Shown piece by piece: positions 1-10,965 of a stretch of DNA of 64,000 bases. Each line of letters begins with the position of its first letter. Positions within the stretch are counted from its first letter, which is position 1. Made by a program: the position numbers and the translations under genes. Source of the stretch: Atherix ibis (Eukaryota; Arthropoda; Insecta; Diptera; Athericidae); NCBI GenBank assembly GCA_958298945.1, contig OY282609.1, positions 16,102,326 to 16,166,325 on the forward strand. Reading direction: 5' to 3'. Under the pieces are notes generated by a model. That model searched no databases, had not been told where the DNA came from, and saw nothing but the letters and a program-made list of their open reading frames with translations.

Positions 1-144
1 TTAGGACATTTGTACTCCCAACACTTCATCGATTACAGCAGAAACAATTTTTCTTTTTCTGTTGATGAACCTCGAACAAAAAATTTTGTTTTTTTTTTGT
101 ATAAAATTATTGAGTTTTTGTGCTTTTTTTTATATCGATTACAG

Positions 145-3100
145 GTGAACTCGGTCCAGACGAGGATCCCCTTCCCACTGAGGATGTTTCGATGACCGAG
201 GATAACATATCGAATGAGCATTCAACCAACGACATTACCATTAATATCACCAACGAATTGGGTGGAGTTAAACAGCTCAACGATAACGGGTAAGTCCCCC
301 TTTTCCCCATTAATATATTTCATTTTTATGTTCTTTTGTCGTGATTATCAAGCAGAGTGTATTAGAAGAAAGAGGCGGTAGGGTTTGTCCTTCAACTTAC
401 CAACATTATCTGAACAAGGGCATGGCCACAATCGATTTCATTGCATTTATTTATCGAACGCACTCGTGCTTGTTGTCCTTAATATGCATGCACATAAACA
501 CCAGGAAAAATTAAATGGAACGAAAAAAAACCTCACATTTTAGATGCCGAACGGGTGATATTAGCCAGGATCTGCTGTGCTTTGGCTTTTCTGAGAAGAT
601 GGGTTTTGTATTATTAATGATTGCGCGTATTTTTAATAGCTGCCAAAGTAGTGAGAACAAAAAGGACTTCCTTCATTTCAGTTGTATTTTATGCGGCCGC
701 GCAAAAAGGATTATGCAAATGAAAAATTCCACTTCAAGCCACCTTCAGACAAAAATAAATAGAAAATTTACACGAAACCGTAATAATTTTCAATTTCCAA
801 CGGGAACAGTCACTTTTTCTACGCAGGCATTTTCTTGCAGGACTACGGGTGCCATTGTGGGGATTATGTCCTCCCACATAAATGAAGTGACTTTCAGGGC
901 GAATTTTTCCTTGTGTGGTGGTTCGGAAAATTTTCATTTAATTTGAAGGAAAATAGGAAAAAAAAATCCAACGTGGATTAAGGATCAAGTTCGCCACTGT
1001 ATCGAAAGGGATTTCTCGGCCTTTTCTTAAATGAACTTTTTGTCCTCCAATCATTTGTTAGTCCCTCCCCTCCAATCGCATCTGCCAACCGTTTTTTTTT
1101 AATTCTACAACATCGCAATTCTTACCATCCATCCAAGATATTCAACGTGCGTCCATAATTACAGTTTTTATTGCAGTTAGGATAATAAAGTATGTTATTG
1201 GTTCGAGGAAAAAGAAATTCATTATTTTACAAGACTTTCTTTAACATGAAAGCATTGCTGTGCTTTATAATTTACTGCCATTTTAAAGGTAACTTCATAA
1301 TGCTTCTATCGTAGAAGCATTGGTCCTTATTGGCTGCGGAAAACTCAACTTGATGCCAATTTCTTATCACTAAGAAAGTTTTGCAATGATAAACAAAAAG
1401 ATGGTAATCGTTTGGTTCCCGGTCCGAACCATAAGGTCCCAACTAAGCCTCCACAGGTTCTGGCGAGCCACTATAGACGAGTGTTGCCTGGCATTGTCCT
1501 GATGGAACACAACACCTCTCCTGTTCTTCTAATCAATCGCTAGCTTCAAACGGTCCATTTGTTGACAGCAGAGGTCCGAATTTAGTGTTAGGTCATATGG
1601 AAGCAGCTCACCAAATCCACAGCCAAACCTCCCTGGCCGTTAGTCGTGTTTTGGCCACAATCTGAGCCGCTTTACCACGCTTTGACCACAATCATTTTAA
1701 CCCACTTCCCATACCCAGTCACCCTCCATTTCAGAAATGCGTCGATTTCGTTCCGTTTGGTCAACCCTTCGCACATGGAAATTCGATTCATCAGATTTTT
1801 CGGCGTCAAATAATATTATCCAATTTGTGCTTGGGAAACTTAAGTTAAATTAGATATATTTAAAATTTAGATTTTATTGTTTACACCTTGCCATTAATAA
1901 TTTAATATCATTTAAATATGAGCTGCGAGACTAGTGCCGTTTTAAAAAAAAAATTTTATTAATTTTTTTTCACATTTTGGTCTGTAATCTGATAATGACT
2001 TGATGGGTTTTAGTTTTTTAATGGTCTTAAATTTAAGGCTTGCCTGCGTAAATATTGTCTGTTAAAAAAGCTCTCCAATAACAATAACAAGTCCAACGGC
2101 ATCAAATCACAGGATTTTGGTGGTAAATTACTTACGTAACCTGAAAACAAAAATTTGTCATGTTGTGTGGCTTGTGGTACCGCACCTTGTTGAAACCATA
2201 TATTGTCCAGATTGAAATCTTTAAGTTTAGGCAAGAAAAGTTGACTTGATTGTAACCGTTTCCTCCTTATTTATTTTCAAAGATATACCTTCAGACCCAA
2301 ATGCACACCCAATAGTTATTTATTCCAGATACAATGGCTTTTCCACAGTCAGTTGTAAGTTTGTCAGAGCCTCATATACGAGGTCTGTTTAAAAAGTATC
2401 ACGAATTTTATGTTTTTTCAAAAAATATTTATTTATTCATGAATATCTATTTTGTCCCCTTTAAAGTAATCCCCACCAGATATTATACACTTGTGCCAAC
2501 GTTTTTTTCCAATCCTCGAAGCACTTCAAAAAAATCGTTTTATGTGATCTTGTTCAGCTCCTCCTTCGATGCCGTCTCTATCTCCTCAATCGTAGTGTAG
2601 CGTCGTCCTTTCATGGAACTCCTCAGTTTCGGGAACAAGAAAAATTTGCAGGGGCCAGATCTGGGGAATACGGTGGCTGCGGTATTATTAGTGTGTTGTT
2701 TTTGGCCAAAAATTCGGGCACAAGCAACGATGCATGAGCAGGGGCGTTATCATGGTGCAAAAGCCAAGTTTTGTTCTTCCAAAAATCCGGGCGTTTCTGG
2801 TGGATTGCTTCGCGCAACTTTCGCATAACTTGCAGGTAATATTCCTTATTGACCGTTCTACCCTGTGGTAAGAACTCATGAGGCATCACGCCTCTGTCAT
2901 CGAAGAAAACTGTAAGCAAAGCCTTCACATTCGACCGAACTTAGCGCGCATTTTTCGGTTTTGGCTCGTGCTGCAGCTTCCATTGGGATGATTGAGCTTT
3001 GGTTTCCACGTCATAACCATAAACCCATGATTTGTCACCAATTATGAGCCTCTGGAGCATATTTGAGTCATCGCGGACAGAGTCCAACAGCTCCTTAGCA

Positions 3101-6100
3101 ATGTTAATGTGATGCTGTTTTTGGTCGAAATTGAGCAAAAATCGAAGACGAGCCAAAACACGTGCAAGAACATTAAAAATGTCCGAACTTGTCGGCATAA
3201 GTGAGAGACGTCAGTACCAACCTAATGCCACGAAAAATCAAAAATCGAATACACAAAATTCAAAATTCGCGATACTTTTTTATTATGCTTATTGACGTAC
3301 CAATCGAGTGACAAATTAGCTTCATCATCTGAAAAATTAGCATTAAAACTCTATTATCACAGAACGCAAGTAGCATATTTTTATAAATAATATATTTATT
3401 ATATAAAATGGCAAACTTAAATCTTAATAAATTTTATACTATACAATATATATATTTAAAATTTTTTAAATGATAATACTTTACTTTCCTAACTGCAAAA
3501 TGGATAATCCCAATTCTATCGATTCGGTTTACTATCGACTGGTTTTCATCAACTCCGTACACTACCAAATCAGAAAATGGCTCTGGTAGTGGTCCCAGCT
3601 TCCCCATTTTAAGCTTCTTTTAGATATAAAAAATGAATATGACAAAAACAAAAGTCAATAATTCAAAATTGTTAGTGTAAAAAAGAATATGACCTACAAA
3701 AAAAATTTCAAGCCTTCATATTTTCTCCGACTCTCCACTTCCGAGTAGTTCGTTTCCTTTGAGGGGCCATACGTTGCAACTAAAAATCATTCGTAATAAG
3801 CACCCTGGTTGAAGAGCACACATAAAGAAATATGAAAAAATCGCAACCCTGAAAGTGTGCTTAGTTAATCAAAGGTTTCCGTCGACTGTTCGGAGTGTAC
3901 AATTTACTATGCACGCGATATGCGATATGATGGGTCGTTACCAAAGAAAATTAAAGGACTTGCGATTCTTTTCAATTCAGAATTTGTTAGTTTTAGTCCT
4001 GATCTACCACCACACTCCCATTTTAATGTTTCCATAGAACCAGAAAACCAGTGAAGCCTAGCAAAACCGAATGAGTGAGTGAATGGTACATAGTCCATCC
4101 CCGTTCGAACACGCCATAAACTCCTCCCCCTAACCACGTGGACGCGCTAAGGATTTATTACTTTTCAATTTTTCCCAGTGTAAACACACATAAAACCAAA
4201 TAAATTAACATGCAATAATTTTAGTAGGGAAGGAAAAAATGTAGTAAAAAAAAACAATCATGAATAATTCCTACTCCAGGATGGGTTCTGAACTCGCACC
4301 GCAACTAAATCGATAGCCTTTCATGTCCTTTTCGAAATTGAAATGATAACAAGGATAAAAGTGTAAAGCTATGAAGTGAGCGACTTAATAATATTGATGC
4401 TAAGCTAGACACTGCAATTTACATAATTCGTATTCCTGCGACTTGCGAATAAAAGGAAAAAATCCCCTTACGGCGTGTGAGTGCGGTGTGAGTGAACGTC
4501 TTCCTTCAATTGAACGTCATGCAATTATTATAATATTCTATTAAAAACAAAATAAACTTAATTAAATCAATTTGAAATAAAAAATTAATGGCATTTCTTT
4601 AATATTTTTCGACTTATTTTTTTGTTTAATTAATTTTTTTTTAGAACCAATGAAAGTGACAAACACGAACAGTCCGAGGAGTTGGATGAGAGTCAGAAGA
4701 GGGTAAGCGAATTTTTTTTTTGCTTCTTCTATTTTCTGTTATAATAAACAAATCTAATTTTTTTTTAGAGAAAACAATGGATGAACTGGTTTAAAATAGG
4801 AATTTTGCTAATTGTATGGGCATTATTTACCGGCTTTTTAATGACCAGTAGTGAAAAAGTTGTCGAAATGAAGCAATTGTCCATTCCAATAAATAAACCA
4901 AAAGGTTTGTTGTGATTTTCGATTGCGAAAAGGGCTTTTTATTTTTGGAATTGTTACTTAAAAAAAAGCGCCATTTTAAAGATTTCGAAATAAATTTTCC
5001 GTTTTTGAATAATTTTTTTTTTAGATGTTATCATAAGTGAAATTCCAAAAGATCCAAGAATCGGTGTAACACTTCAAGGTGCCTTTCAGGATCAAAAGCG
5101 TAATGGCTCAACGAATGCCCTGCTAGTTTCTATTTCGTTATTGTATAAGCCAACCATACCACTATCGGTGATCGGTAGTGGTGAAAATAGTACGCATCGA
5201 GGAGAATTTATTGAGATTCAGGTAAATGTCGTTTGTGGTTAATTTTAGGGTGGTTTTTTGCGCCCCCTCTGTGGTTCGGATTATTTTATAATTGTTTACA
5301 TTTTAGAATATAACGCAAGATTGGGAAATATTTGTTGTCGGCTCGGATCAAATAGACACGTCGGAAGAGGTTAAGAAAACGCACATTTTCGAAATTGGCC
5401 AAGTTGAGCTAGACAAGGTGAAGGATGAAGATTCCTCACTGCAAATTCGTATAAGCAGCAACTTGAAGGAGGAACACCTGCCAGTACAATTCAGTTACGA
5501 TGATGCTCCGATTAATAAGTTCACTGGTGTGATATACGCGGCTGTTGTCCTACTCGGTCTCTACATAATGATCATCTGGGAGATAGTCCATCGGACTTTT
5601 GCAGCCATAATTGCCTCGACAATGGCCATTGGAATTTTGGCCGCGATGGACGAACGTCCCGCCATGTCAAAGGTGATGGGTTGGATCGATTTTGAAACGC
5701 TTCTCTTACTTTTCGGAATGATGATACTTGTCGCGATCCTTTCCGAAACAGGCATTTTCGACTATTTGGCTGTGTACGCATACAAGGTAAGCAGTGGTTT
5801 GGATAATTGCCAAAAGTTATTAGACATAATTAAATATTTTCCAGATTACAAATGGTAAAGTTTGGCCGCTTATCAATTGTTTGTGCATTTTTACGGCTGT
5901 GATGTCGTCGTTCCTCGACAACGTGACGACGGTACTGCTCATGACTCCGGTTAGTATACGGCTGTGCGAGGTGATGGGCTTAAATCCGGTGCCTATACTG
6001 ATGTGCATGATTATCTACTCGAACATCGGAGGTGCTCTAACGCCTGTTGGCGATCCACCAAATGTGATAATCGCATCTAATCCACATATATCGAAAAATG

Positions 6101-9100
6101 TAAGCTTTCCCATCTCTTCAATGTTATTCAGATTCTTTTATTGATCGTTCGTTAAATTTTCTTAGGGAGTAAGTTTTATGTTGTTCACAATGCACATGGC
6201 GATTGGTGTGCTATTGGTGATGGTGCAGACTTACTTTCAGTTGAGATACAAATTCCGAAATATTAACGATCTACGATTCAGTGAAGCTTCTGATGTTCAA
6301 GAGTTGAGACACGAAATTGCTGTTTGGCAACGTGCAGCCGCTTCATTGTCGTCCTATTCGAAGGATGAGGATCTCGTTCGAGAGACTCTTGTAAAGAAAG
6401 TCAATCGATTATCGCGGAGTCTAAAGAAGAAGCTATTGACTGGTTCAGTGCCTATCGAAAGCTATAAGACTACACTAGAAGAACTTCAGGCGAAGGTAAA
6501 ATACGAAAAACGATCAGATTTGATAACCTAACTTATGGAGTTTCCTATTGATTTTAGTATCCAATTAGAAGCAAACCGCTTCTGATCAAATCAGGCATTA
6601 CTTTGGTCTTTGTCATCAGCTTCTTCTTCTTGCATTCGGTACCAGAATTGCAGCGCCTCTCACTCGGCTGGACAGCACTTCTCGGAGCCATACTTTTACT
6701 TATACTTGCCGATCGTGAGGACATGGAAGCAGTGCTAGCTCGTGTCGAATGGTCCACACTACTTTTCTTTGCCGCCCTCTTCATTCTCATGGAGTCCTTG
6801 TCCGAACTGGGTCTTATCGAATGGATAGGCAAACAGACCGAGGCTGTTATTCGATCAGTGGGAGAGGAGTCACGTTTAGCGGTTGCTATACTTCTTATTT
6901 TATGGGTAAATAAAACTCAATCAACTGAAAATTATCAACAATAACAAAAAATATGTAAACCGGAATTAATCTTTCTTTTCTCCTATTCAAGGTATCGGCC
7001 ATAGCTTCGGCGTTCGTTGATAATATCCCATTGACTACAATGATGGTGAAAATAGCGATATCACTTGCACAAAACGAGGAGCTTAATCTCCCACTGCAGC
7101 CACTTGTGTGGGCGTTGGCTTTTGGAGCATGTCTTGGAGGTAAGAACACAAGCTAAAAATACAGGGTTTTTTTTTATTTTCACGTGCTGTGTGGCATGCA
7201 GTGCCGTCTTGTTGAAACCACATGTCAACCAGATGCAGTTTTTGTATTTTTGGTAGGTTTGCGTCCAGCGTCATCTTTAAAGAAATTGATTTCACTGGCC
7301 CATAAGCCACCCGTACCAAACGGTTCATTTTTCTGGGTGCATTAGCAGTTGTTGTTTTGCCTGTGGTTGGACATCAGACCAAATGCGACAATTTTGCTTA
7401 TTCACATACCCATTCAACCAGAATGAGATTCATCGCTGAACGAAGAAAACGGATTTTCCACTTCACCAAAAATTCGAATCTTTTGCAAGTCGTCCGGCTT
7501 CAGTTCTTGCACGAGATGTATTTTATACGCTTTCAGGACAAGATGATTGCGTAAAATCTTCCACGAATTCGAGTAAGACAATCCCAATTGCTGTGAACAG
7601 TAACGGATAAACACTGGACTCTGCGTCAGCAATATTTTCCTCTGTACGCACTCGACGCATACGTCAGCAATATTTTCCTCTGTACGCACTCGACGCATAC
7701 GGGTTTGACGACCAATATCGTGAAATTGCTTCGAAATTTTTTCACTATGGCTTGAATTGCTTCCTCAGAAATTCGATTTTGAGCACTTTTGACTATGACA
7801 CATGGTAACTTGTCAAAAAAAATAACCTTAAAATCCAGATAAACATATTCAGTAGTTTTGTGTGTTCTTGCTTTTGCTTCGTTTAGATTATTTAAAGATA
7901 TTATTGTTACTGAATTATATCTCGCAGTCACTTCGCTTCTTCGGCACTGTCAGGGCTTTTTTTTCTATTACATAATTACCGAAGCCATTACACCATCCTC
8001 TCGCCTAATACCGACTGCCTCGTGTCAACTTTAGTACTTCATTATGTCGACTCACTCGTGTTCTCCTCGTACGTATTCGTATCGTACGATCATACAATCG
8101 ATTTCGCTGTTGATTCGACGAAACGTCATCGAATTACGCAATTTTCTGAAAGTAATAATGCTAGAAGCACCGAAACTGACCGAAAACTCCATGCATAGTT
8201 TTGCTGATTTATGCGCCATCTATTTAAATTTTAGATAACGAACAAATAATCAATACTACCACCAAGGCCATTGGACACCTGCATTTCTTGAAATTATCGA
8301 CTCGCCAAACTTTGACTGAAATGTATCGATTGTGGCGTGGACTGTGTGGCATGCACCGCCTTTTTTTTTGAAACCACAACAAATTCGTTAAATCAATATC
8401 TTCTACTTTAGCCCACAAAAAGTTCATTATCATCGATCTGTACCGCTCAGGATTGATAGTAACGCCAACTGCATCCTCATTTTGAAAAAAATAAGTACCT
8501 TCTTGCCATAAACCACAACAAACGGTCACTTTTTCAATATACGAGGTCTGTTCAAAAAGTATCGCGAATTTTGTGTTTTTTTTTCCAAAAATTATTTATT
8601 TATACATGAATATGTATTTTATCCCCTTCAAAGTAATCTCTACCAGATATTATACACTTGTGCCAACGTTTTTTCCAATCCTGGAAGCACTTCAAAAAAA
8701 TCATTTTTTGTGATCTTGTTCAGAACCTCCTTCGATGCCGTCTTTATCTCCTCAATCGTAGCGTAGCGTCGTCCTTTGATGGGGCTCTTCAATATCGGAA
8801 ATAAGAAAAGGTCACAAGGCGGCCATATCTGAGAAATACGGTAGCTGCGGCATTTCTTATAATTTTATTAAACCGGAAACTACTTAATTGCATTTTTCAC
8901 AACCAACTTCACACTTAAGCCGCATAATCATATGTACGAGGTCTGTTTAGAAAGTATCGTGAATTTTGAATTTCCGCGGGTTATGTATATTCGATTTTCG
9001 ATTGTTTGTGGCGTTGTGTTGGTACTCATGTCTCTCACTTATGCCGACAAGTTCGGACATTTTGAATGTTCAGTTAATTTTTGACAGCTGCTTTGCTTGC

Positions 9101-10913
9101 ATGTGTTTTGGCTCGTCTTCGATTTTTGCCCATTCCAAAAAATGGATCAAAGAATCTGTTTCCGGCACAAGAAAAAGTCACAGGAGCAACGATTTGGGCA
9201 AAAAATCGAAGACGAGCAACCAAAAATTCGTGCACAAGCAACGATGCGTGAGCAGGGGCGTTATCATGGCGCAAAAGGCAATTTTTGTTCTTCCACAAAT
9301 CCGGGCGTTTCTGGTGGATTGCTTCAAGCAACTTCCACATAACTTGCAGGTAATATTTCTTATCGACCGTTCTACCCTGTGGCCAGAACTCATGATGCAT
9401 CACGCCTCTGCAATCATAGAAAACTGTAAGCAAAATCTTACATTCGACCGAACTTGGGGCGCTTTTTTATGTCTTGGCTCGTGCGGCAGCGTCCATTGGA
9501 ATGAATGAGCTTTGGTTTCTACGTCATAACCATAAACTCATGATTCGTCATCAGTTATGATCGTCTAGAGTAAATTGGGACATCGCGGACAGAATCCAAC
9601 AGCTCCTTAGCAATGTTAATGCGATGTTGTTTTTGGTCAAAATTGAGCAATTTTGGTACGAATTTCGCGGCGACCCGTCTCACGGTCAAATCATTGGTAA
9701 AAATCGAATGGAACGAGCCAATCGATATGTTTAAGTCCTCAGCAACTTTTCTAACGGTGATTCGACGATTGGCCAATACTATTTTCTTCACTTCATCAAT
9801 GCTCTCGTCTGTTGTTGACGTGCTCGGGCGTCCGGCACGCTTTTCTCGGCCCTCTGAGAACATTTTGTACCACCGATAAACATTGCTTCGGTACAAAGTA
9901 GCTTCACCATATGCCACAGTCAATATTCGGAATTCGTCCGCACAATTAATTTTGTTTTTCACACAAAATTTCATACAGATTCTTTGATCCATTTTTTGGA
10001 ATGGGCAAAAATCGAAGACGAGCCAAAACACGTGCAAGCAAAGTAACTGTCAAAAATTAACTGAACATTCAAAATGGCCGAACTTTTCAGCATAAGTACG
10101 AAATTGTGAATTCCCGCGGGTTATGTATATTAGATTTTCGATTTTTTTTTTGTAACGCTACAAAAAAAAATCGAAAATCTAATATACATAACCCGCGGGA
10201 ATTCAAAATTCGCGATACTTTTTGAGCAGACTTCGTATAAAAGTTCCCGTTGACATCAGTCCAGTAACCATAATTTTGTTTATTCACCGATCCAGAGAGA
10301 TGAAAATATACCACAATCTTATCTGAGAAGTTGATTTTCTTGAAAATATATTTTTGTGTTTTATAGAAAAAGTAACGGTTATTTTGATATACAAATTGAA
10401 TAATTTCCAAGCGTTGTTAAGTCATGAATAAATTGCAAATCTTATTACAATAAATACAACTGACAGTGACAGAAGATTATAAAATTTCAAATATGGCCAC
10501 ACAGTTTGTTTGAAAATATATTACCCCTTTTGAAAAGCCCCTTATAAATAATTTTTTAAATATTCTAACACTTTAACAGGAAATGGAACACTGATAGGAG
10601 CTTCGGCGAATGTTGTATGCGCTGGTGTTGCCGAACAGCACGGCTACAGGTTTACGTTCATCGAATATTTCAAGTGAGTAAAAAGCCGTAAAGGTTTCAT
10701 TTTTGTACTTATTTATATAATATTTTTTTCCTATTTATATAAATAATAATGGGACATTTTTAAATCAAAAAGAAAAATCCTAAATTTCTCCCATTAAAAA
10801 AAAAAACGAACAATTTTCATATTTACAGAGTTGGATTTCCAGTTATGATTGGAAGTATTATTGTCGCGACCGGATATTTAATGATTGCACACGTTGCCTT
10901 TATGTGGCATTGA
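145..10913 (+). CDS. OCA2/P-protein family membrane transporter (hoepel-like), 3' eleven exons
   Basis: Exons read by eye: 145-289, 4645-4702, 4769-4904, 5025-5221, 5307-5786, 5845-6099, 6166-6495, 6558-6905, 6992-7139, 10580-10673, 10829-10913 (TGA). All introns are GT..AG, and the joined frame stays open for 757 codons. The 145 exon starts inside a codon, so the true start lies upstream. Order: acidic N-terminus, one membrane segment ([16 protein letters not shown]), a lumenal-type loop with three N-glycosylation sequons (NGS, NST, NIT), then the multi-span permease. Family signatures appear in two halves: [15 protein letters not shown] with [13 protein letters not shown], and [14 protein letters not shown] with [18 protein letters not shown]. 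That inverted-repeat design is typical of the ArsB/NhaD (CitMHS) ion transporters; human OCA2 acts in melanosomes and is about 840 residues. A charged cytoplasmic linker lies between the halves (exon 6166-6495). The second and tenth introns are packed with mariner debris. The coding frame shows no damage. Choice between the two fly paralogues hoe1 and hoe2 was not possible. Confidence 0.93.
1425..1800 (-). mobile_element. Mariner fragment, group D (SETMAR-like transposase), degenerate
   Basis: Read on the - strand, with frameshifts, the stretch gives recognisable mariner transposase blocks in order: [20 protein letters not shown] (degenerate VTGDEKWV, first catalytic Asp lost), a diverged AAQTVAKPGLTAR block, [13 protein letters not shown], then [13 protein letters not shown], which holds the second catalytic Asp. 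N-terminal helix-turn-helix domains and the last Asp motif are absent, and no terminal repeats are seen. It is an old, non-functional fragment inside the host intron. Confidence 0.75.
2010..2254 (-). mobile_element. Mariner-like fragment, group B (WFQQDG type)
   Basis: The - strand encodes about 75 residues containing [11 protein letters not shown] and then CDLMPLDL, matching the second and third catalytic motifs of the Tc1/mariner lineage seen elsewhere in this window (group B: 7183, 8224, 44240, 52265, 58234). The Asp after WFQQ is missing, so the copy is inactive. No ends are visible. Confidence 0.65.
2377..3285 (-). mobile_element. Mariner group A1, internally deleted
   Basis: The left end carries ACGAGGTCTGTTTAAAAAGT just inside a TA; the right end keeps only the inner part of the same repeat (cgcgatactttttt). 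Between them, on the - strand, lies transposase lacking the N-terminal DNA-binding domain. The readable parts are [30 protein letters not shown] (first catalytic region), [30 protein letters not shown] (second Asp) and PYSPDLAP (third Asp). The deletion joins the 5' untranslated region (ggctcgtcttcgattttt) to the codons of LNFDQKQH; copy A5 has the same joint. The full-length family is about 1.3 kb with a transposase near 345 residues. Several frameshifts rule out activity. Confidence 0.85.
7183..7935 (-). mobile_element. Mariner-like fragment, group B
   Basis: Read on the - strand from 7935, the blocks come in transposase order: [17 protein letters not shown] and then VRTEENIA (N-terminal region), [16 protein letters not shown] (second helix-turn-helix), [28 protein letters not shown], then after frameshifts GLWAS and [17 protein letters not shown], the second catalytic motif. 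The copy stops there, so the last catalytic Asp is missing. A 38-bp tandem duplication sits inside it (7624-7699). Several frameshifts make it a pseudogene. Confidence 0.78.
7624..7699. repeat. 38-bp direct tandem duplication
   Basis: The sequence beginning cgtcagcaatattttcctct occurs twice head to tail with a 38-base period, inside the group B fragment. Because 38 is not a multiple of 3, it shifts the transposase frame and repeats the encoded [12 protein letters not shown] stretch. Confidence 0.85.
8224..8539 (-). mobile_element. Group B mariner, downstream half of a split copy
   Basis: The - strand gives [15 protein letters not shown], a [12 protein letters not shown] block and then [14 protein letters not shown] (degenerate second catalytic motif). 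The upstream half, with [11 protein letters not shown] and [11 protein letters not shown], lies at 10237-10410. The frame runs from one to the other if 8540-10236 is removed, so group A elements landed at a TA inside this copy. Confidence 0.78.
8540..8853 (-). mobile_element. Mariner group A2, 3' end only
   Basis: ACGAGGTCTGTTCAAAAAGT follows a TA and leads into the 3' untranslated and C-terminal transposase region (- strand: [27 protein letters not shown]). The copy breaks off at about 8853 just past the third catalytic region; 8854-8935 is unassigned. The element that follows (A3) may have inserted into, or recombined with, this one, because only one right end (10236) serves both. Confidence 0.8.
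8936..10236 (-). mobile_element. Mariner group A3, foldback derivative with two 5' ends
   Basis: Both termini carry the same group A end plus the same 5' leader (gttatgtatatt, then the gacaagttcgg and ttttggctcg segments). The left arm runs from the end through the start codon (ATG 9142) to codon 6 at 9160, then flips into antisense transposase. The right arm ends with the start codon on the - strand (9992). The - strand segment 9555-9992 is the only intact N-terminus of this family here: MDQRIC, a helix-turn-helix ([16 protein letters not shown]), [11 protein letters not shown] and a second one ([17 protein letters not shown]). Further down come [24 protein letters not shown] and LRHDNAPAH. 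The third Asp region is lost at the flip joint, so no active enzyme is possible. Confidence 0.85.
10108..10204. repeat. Near-perfect 46-bp inverted repeat (hairpin) at the A3 end
   Basis: gaattcccgcgggttatgta at 10108 is mirrored as its complement ending at 10204, with only a four-base centre (acgc, 10155-10158). The stem is the first ~46 bases of the group A leader copied back on itself. Confidence 0.9.
10237..10410 (-). mobile_element. Group B mariner, upstream half of the split copy
   Basis: The - strand encodes [20 protein letters not shown] and [12 protein letters not shown], the region around the first catalytic Asp of the group B transposase. It continues, after the group A insertion, at 8539. 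The N-terminal half of the protein is missing or unrecognisable beyond 10410. Confidence 0.72.
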
Positions 10914-10959
10914 TAGTAAAATCATAAGCTTTAGGGATTTTTTTTTTGTTTTCTAATTA

Positions 10960-10965
10960 AATAAA
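10960..10965 (+). terminator. Poly(A) signal of the OCA2-like gene
   Basis: AATAAA lies 47 bases after the TGA at 10911-10913, in AT-rich DNA. It is the first canonical signal after the stop; further AATAAA copies around 11470 could give longer 3' ends. Confidence 0.6.

Larger units (their letters stand above)
290..4644 (+). other. Large intron of the OCA2-like gene
   Basis: This 4.36 kb intron separates the acidic N-terminal exon from the next coding exon. It contains mariner fragments at 1425-1800, 2010-2254 and 2377-3285. I see no exon or RNA gene in 290-1420 or 3290-4640; ORFs there are short, lack family similarity and have intron-like AT-rich composition. Confidence 0.75.
7140..10579 (+). 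other. Tenth visible intron of the OCA2-like gene, filled with nested mariners
   Basis: The intron splits GACLGG from [11 protein letters not shown], exactly at the second family signature. The contents, in order, are group B fragment 7183-7935, a group B element split into 8224-8539 and 10237-10410, and group A copies 8540-8853 and 8936-10236. Donor (7140) and acceptor (10578-10579) are intact. The unassigned 7936-8223 and 10411-10560 show no feature. Confidence 0.85.

Noticed and set aside
515..946. 143-codon ORF in the large intron
   Set aside because: No recognisable domain, no splice-site support and flanked by intronic AT-rich DNA.
3855..4137. Overlapping 60-76-codon ORFs on both strands
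   Set aside because: Random-looking composition and no family motif; they lie within an intron of the OCA2-like gene.
9074..9433. A chimeric 'transposase' reading through a novel C-terminus
   Set aside because: The C-terminal part is the antisense leader of the foldback arm, so it is a rearrangement product, not a gene.
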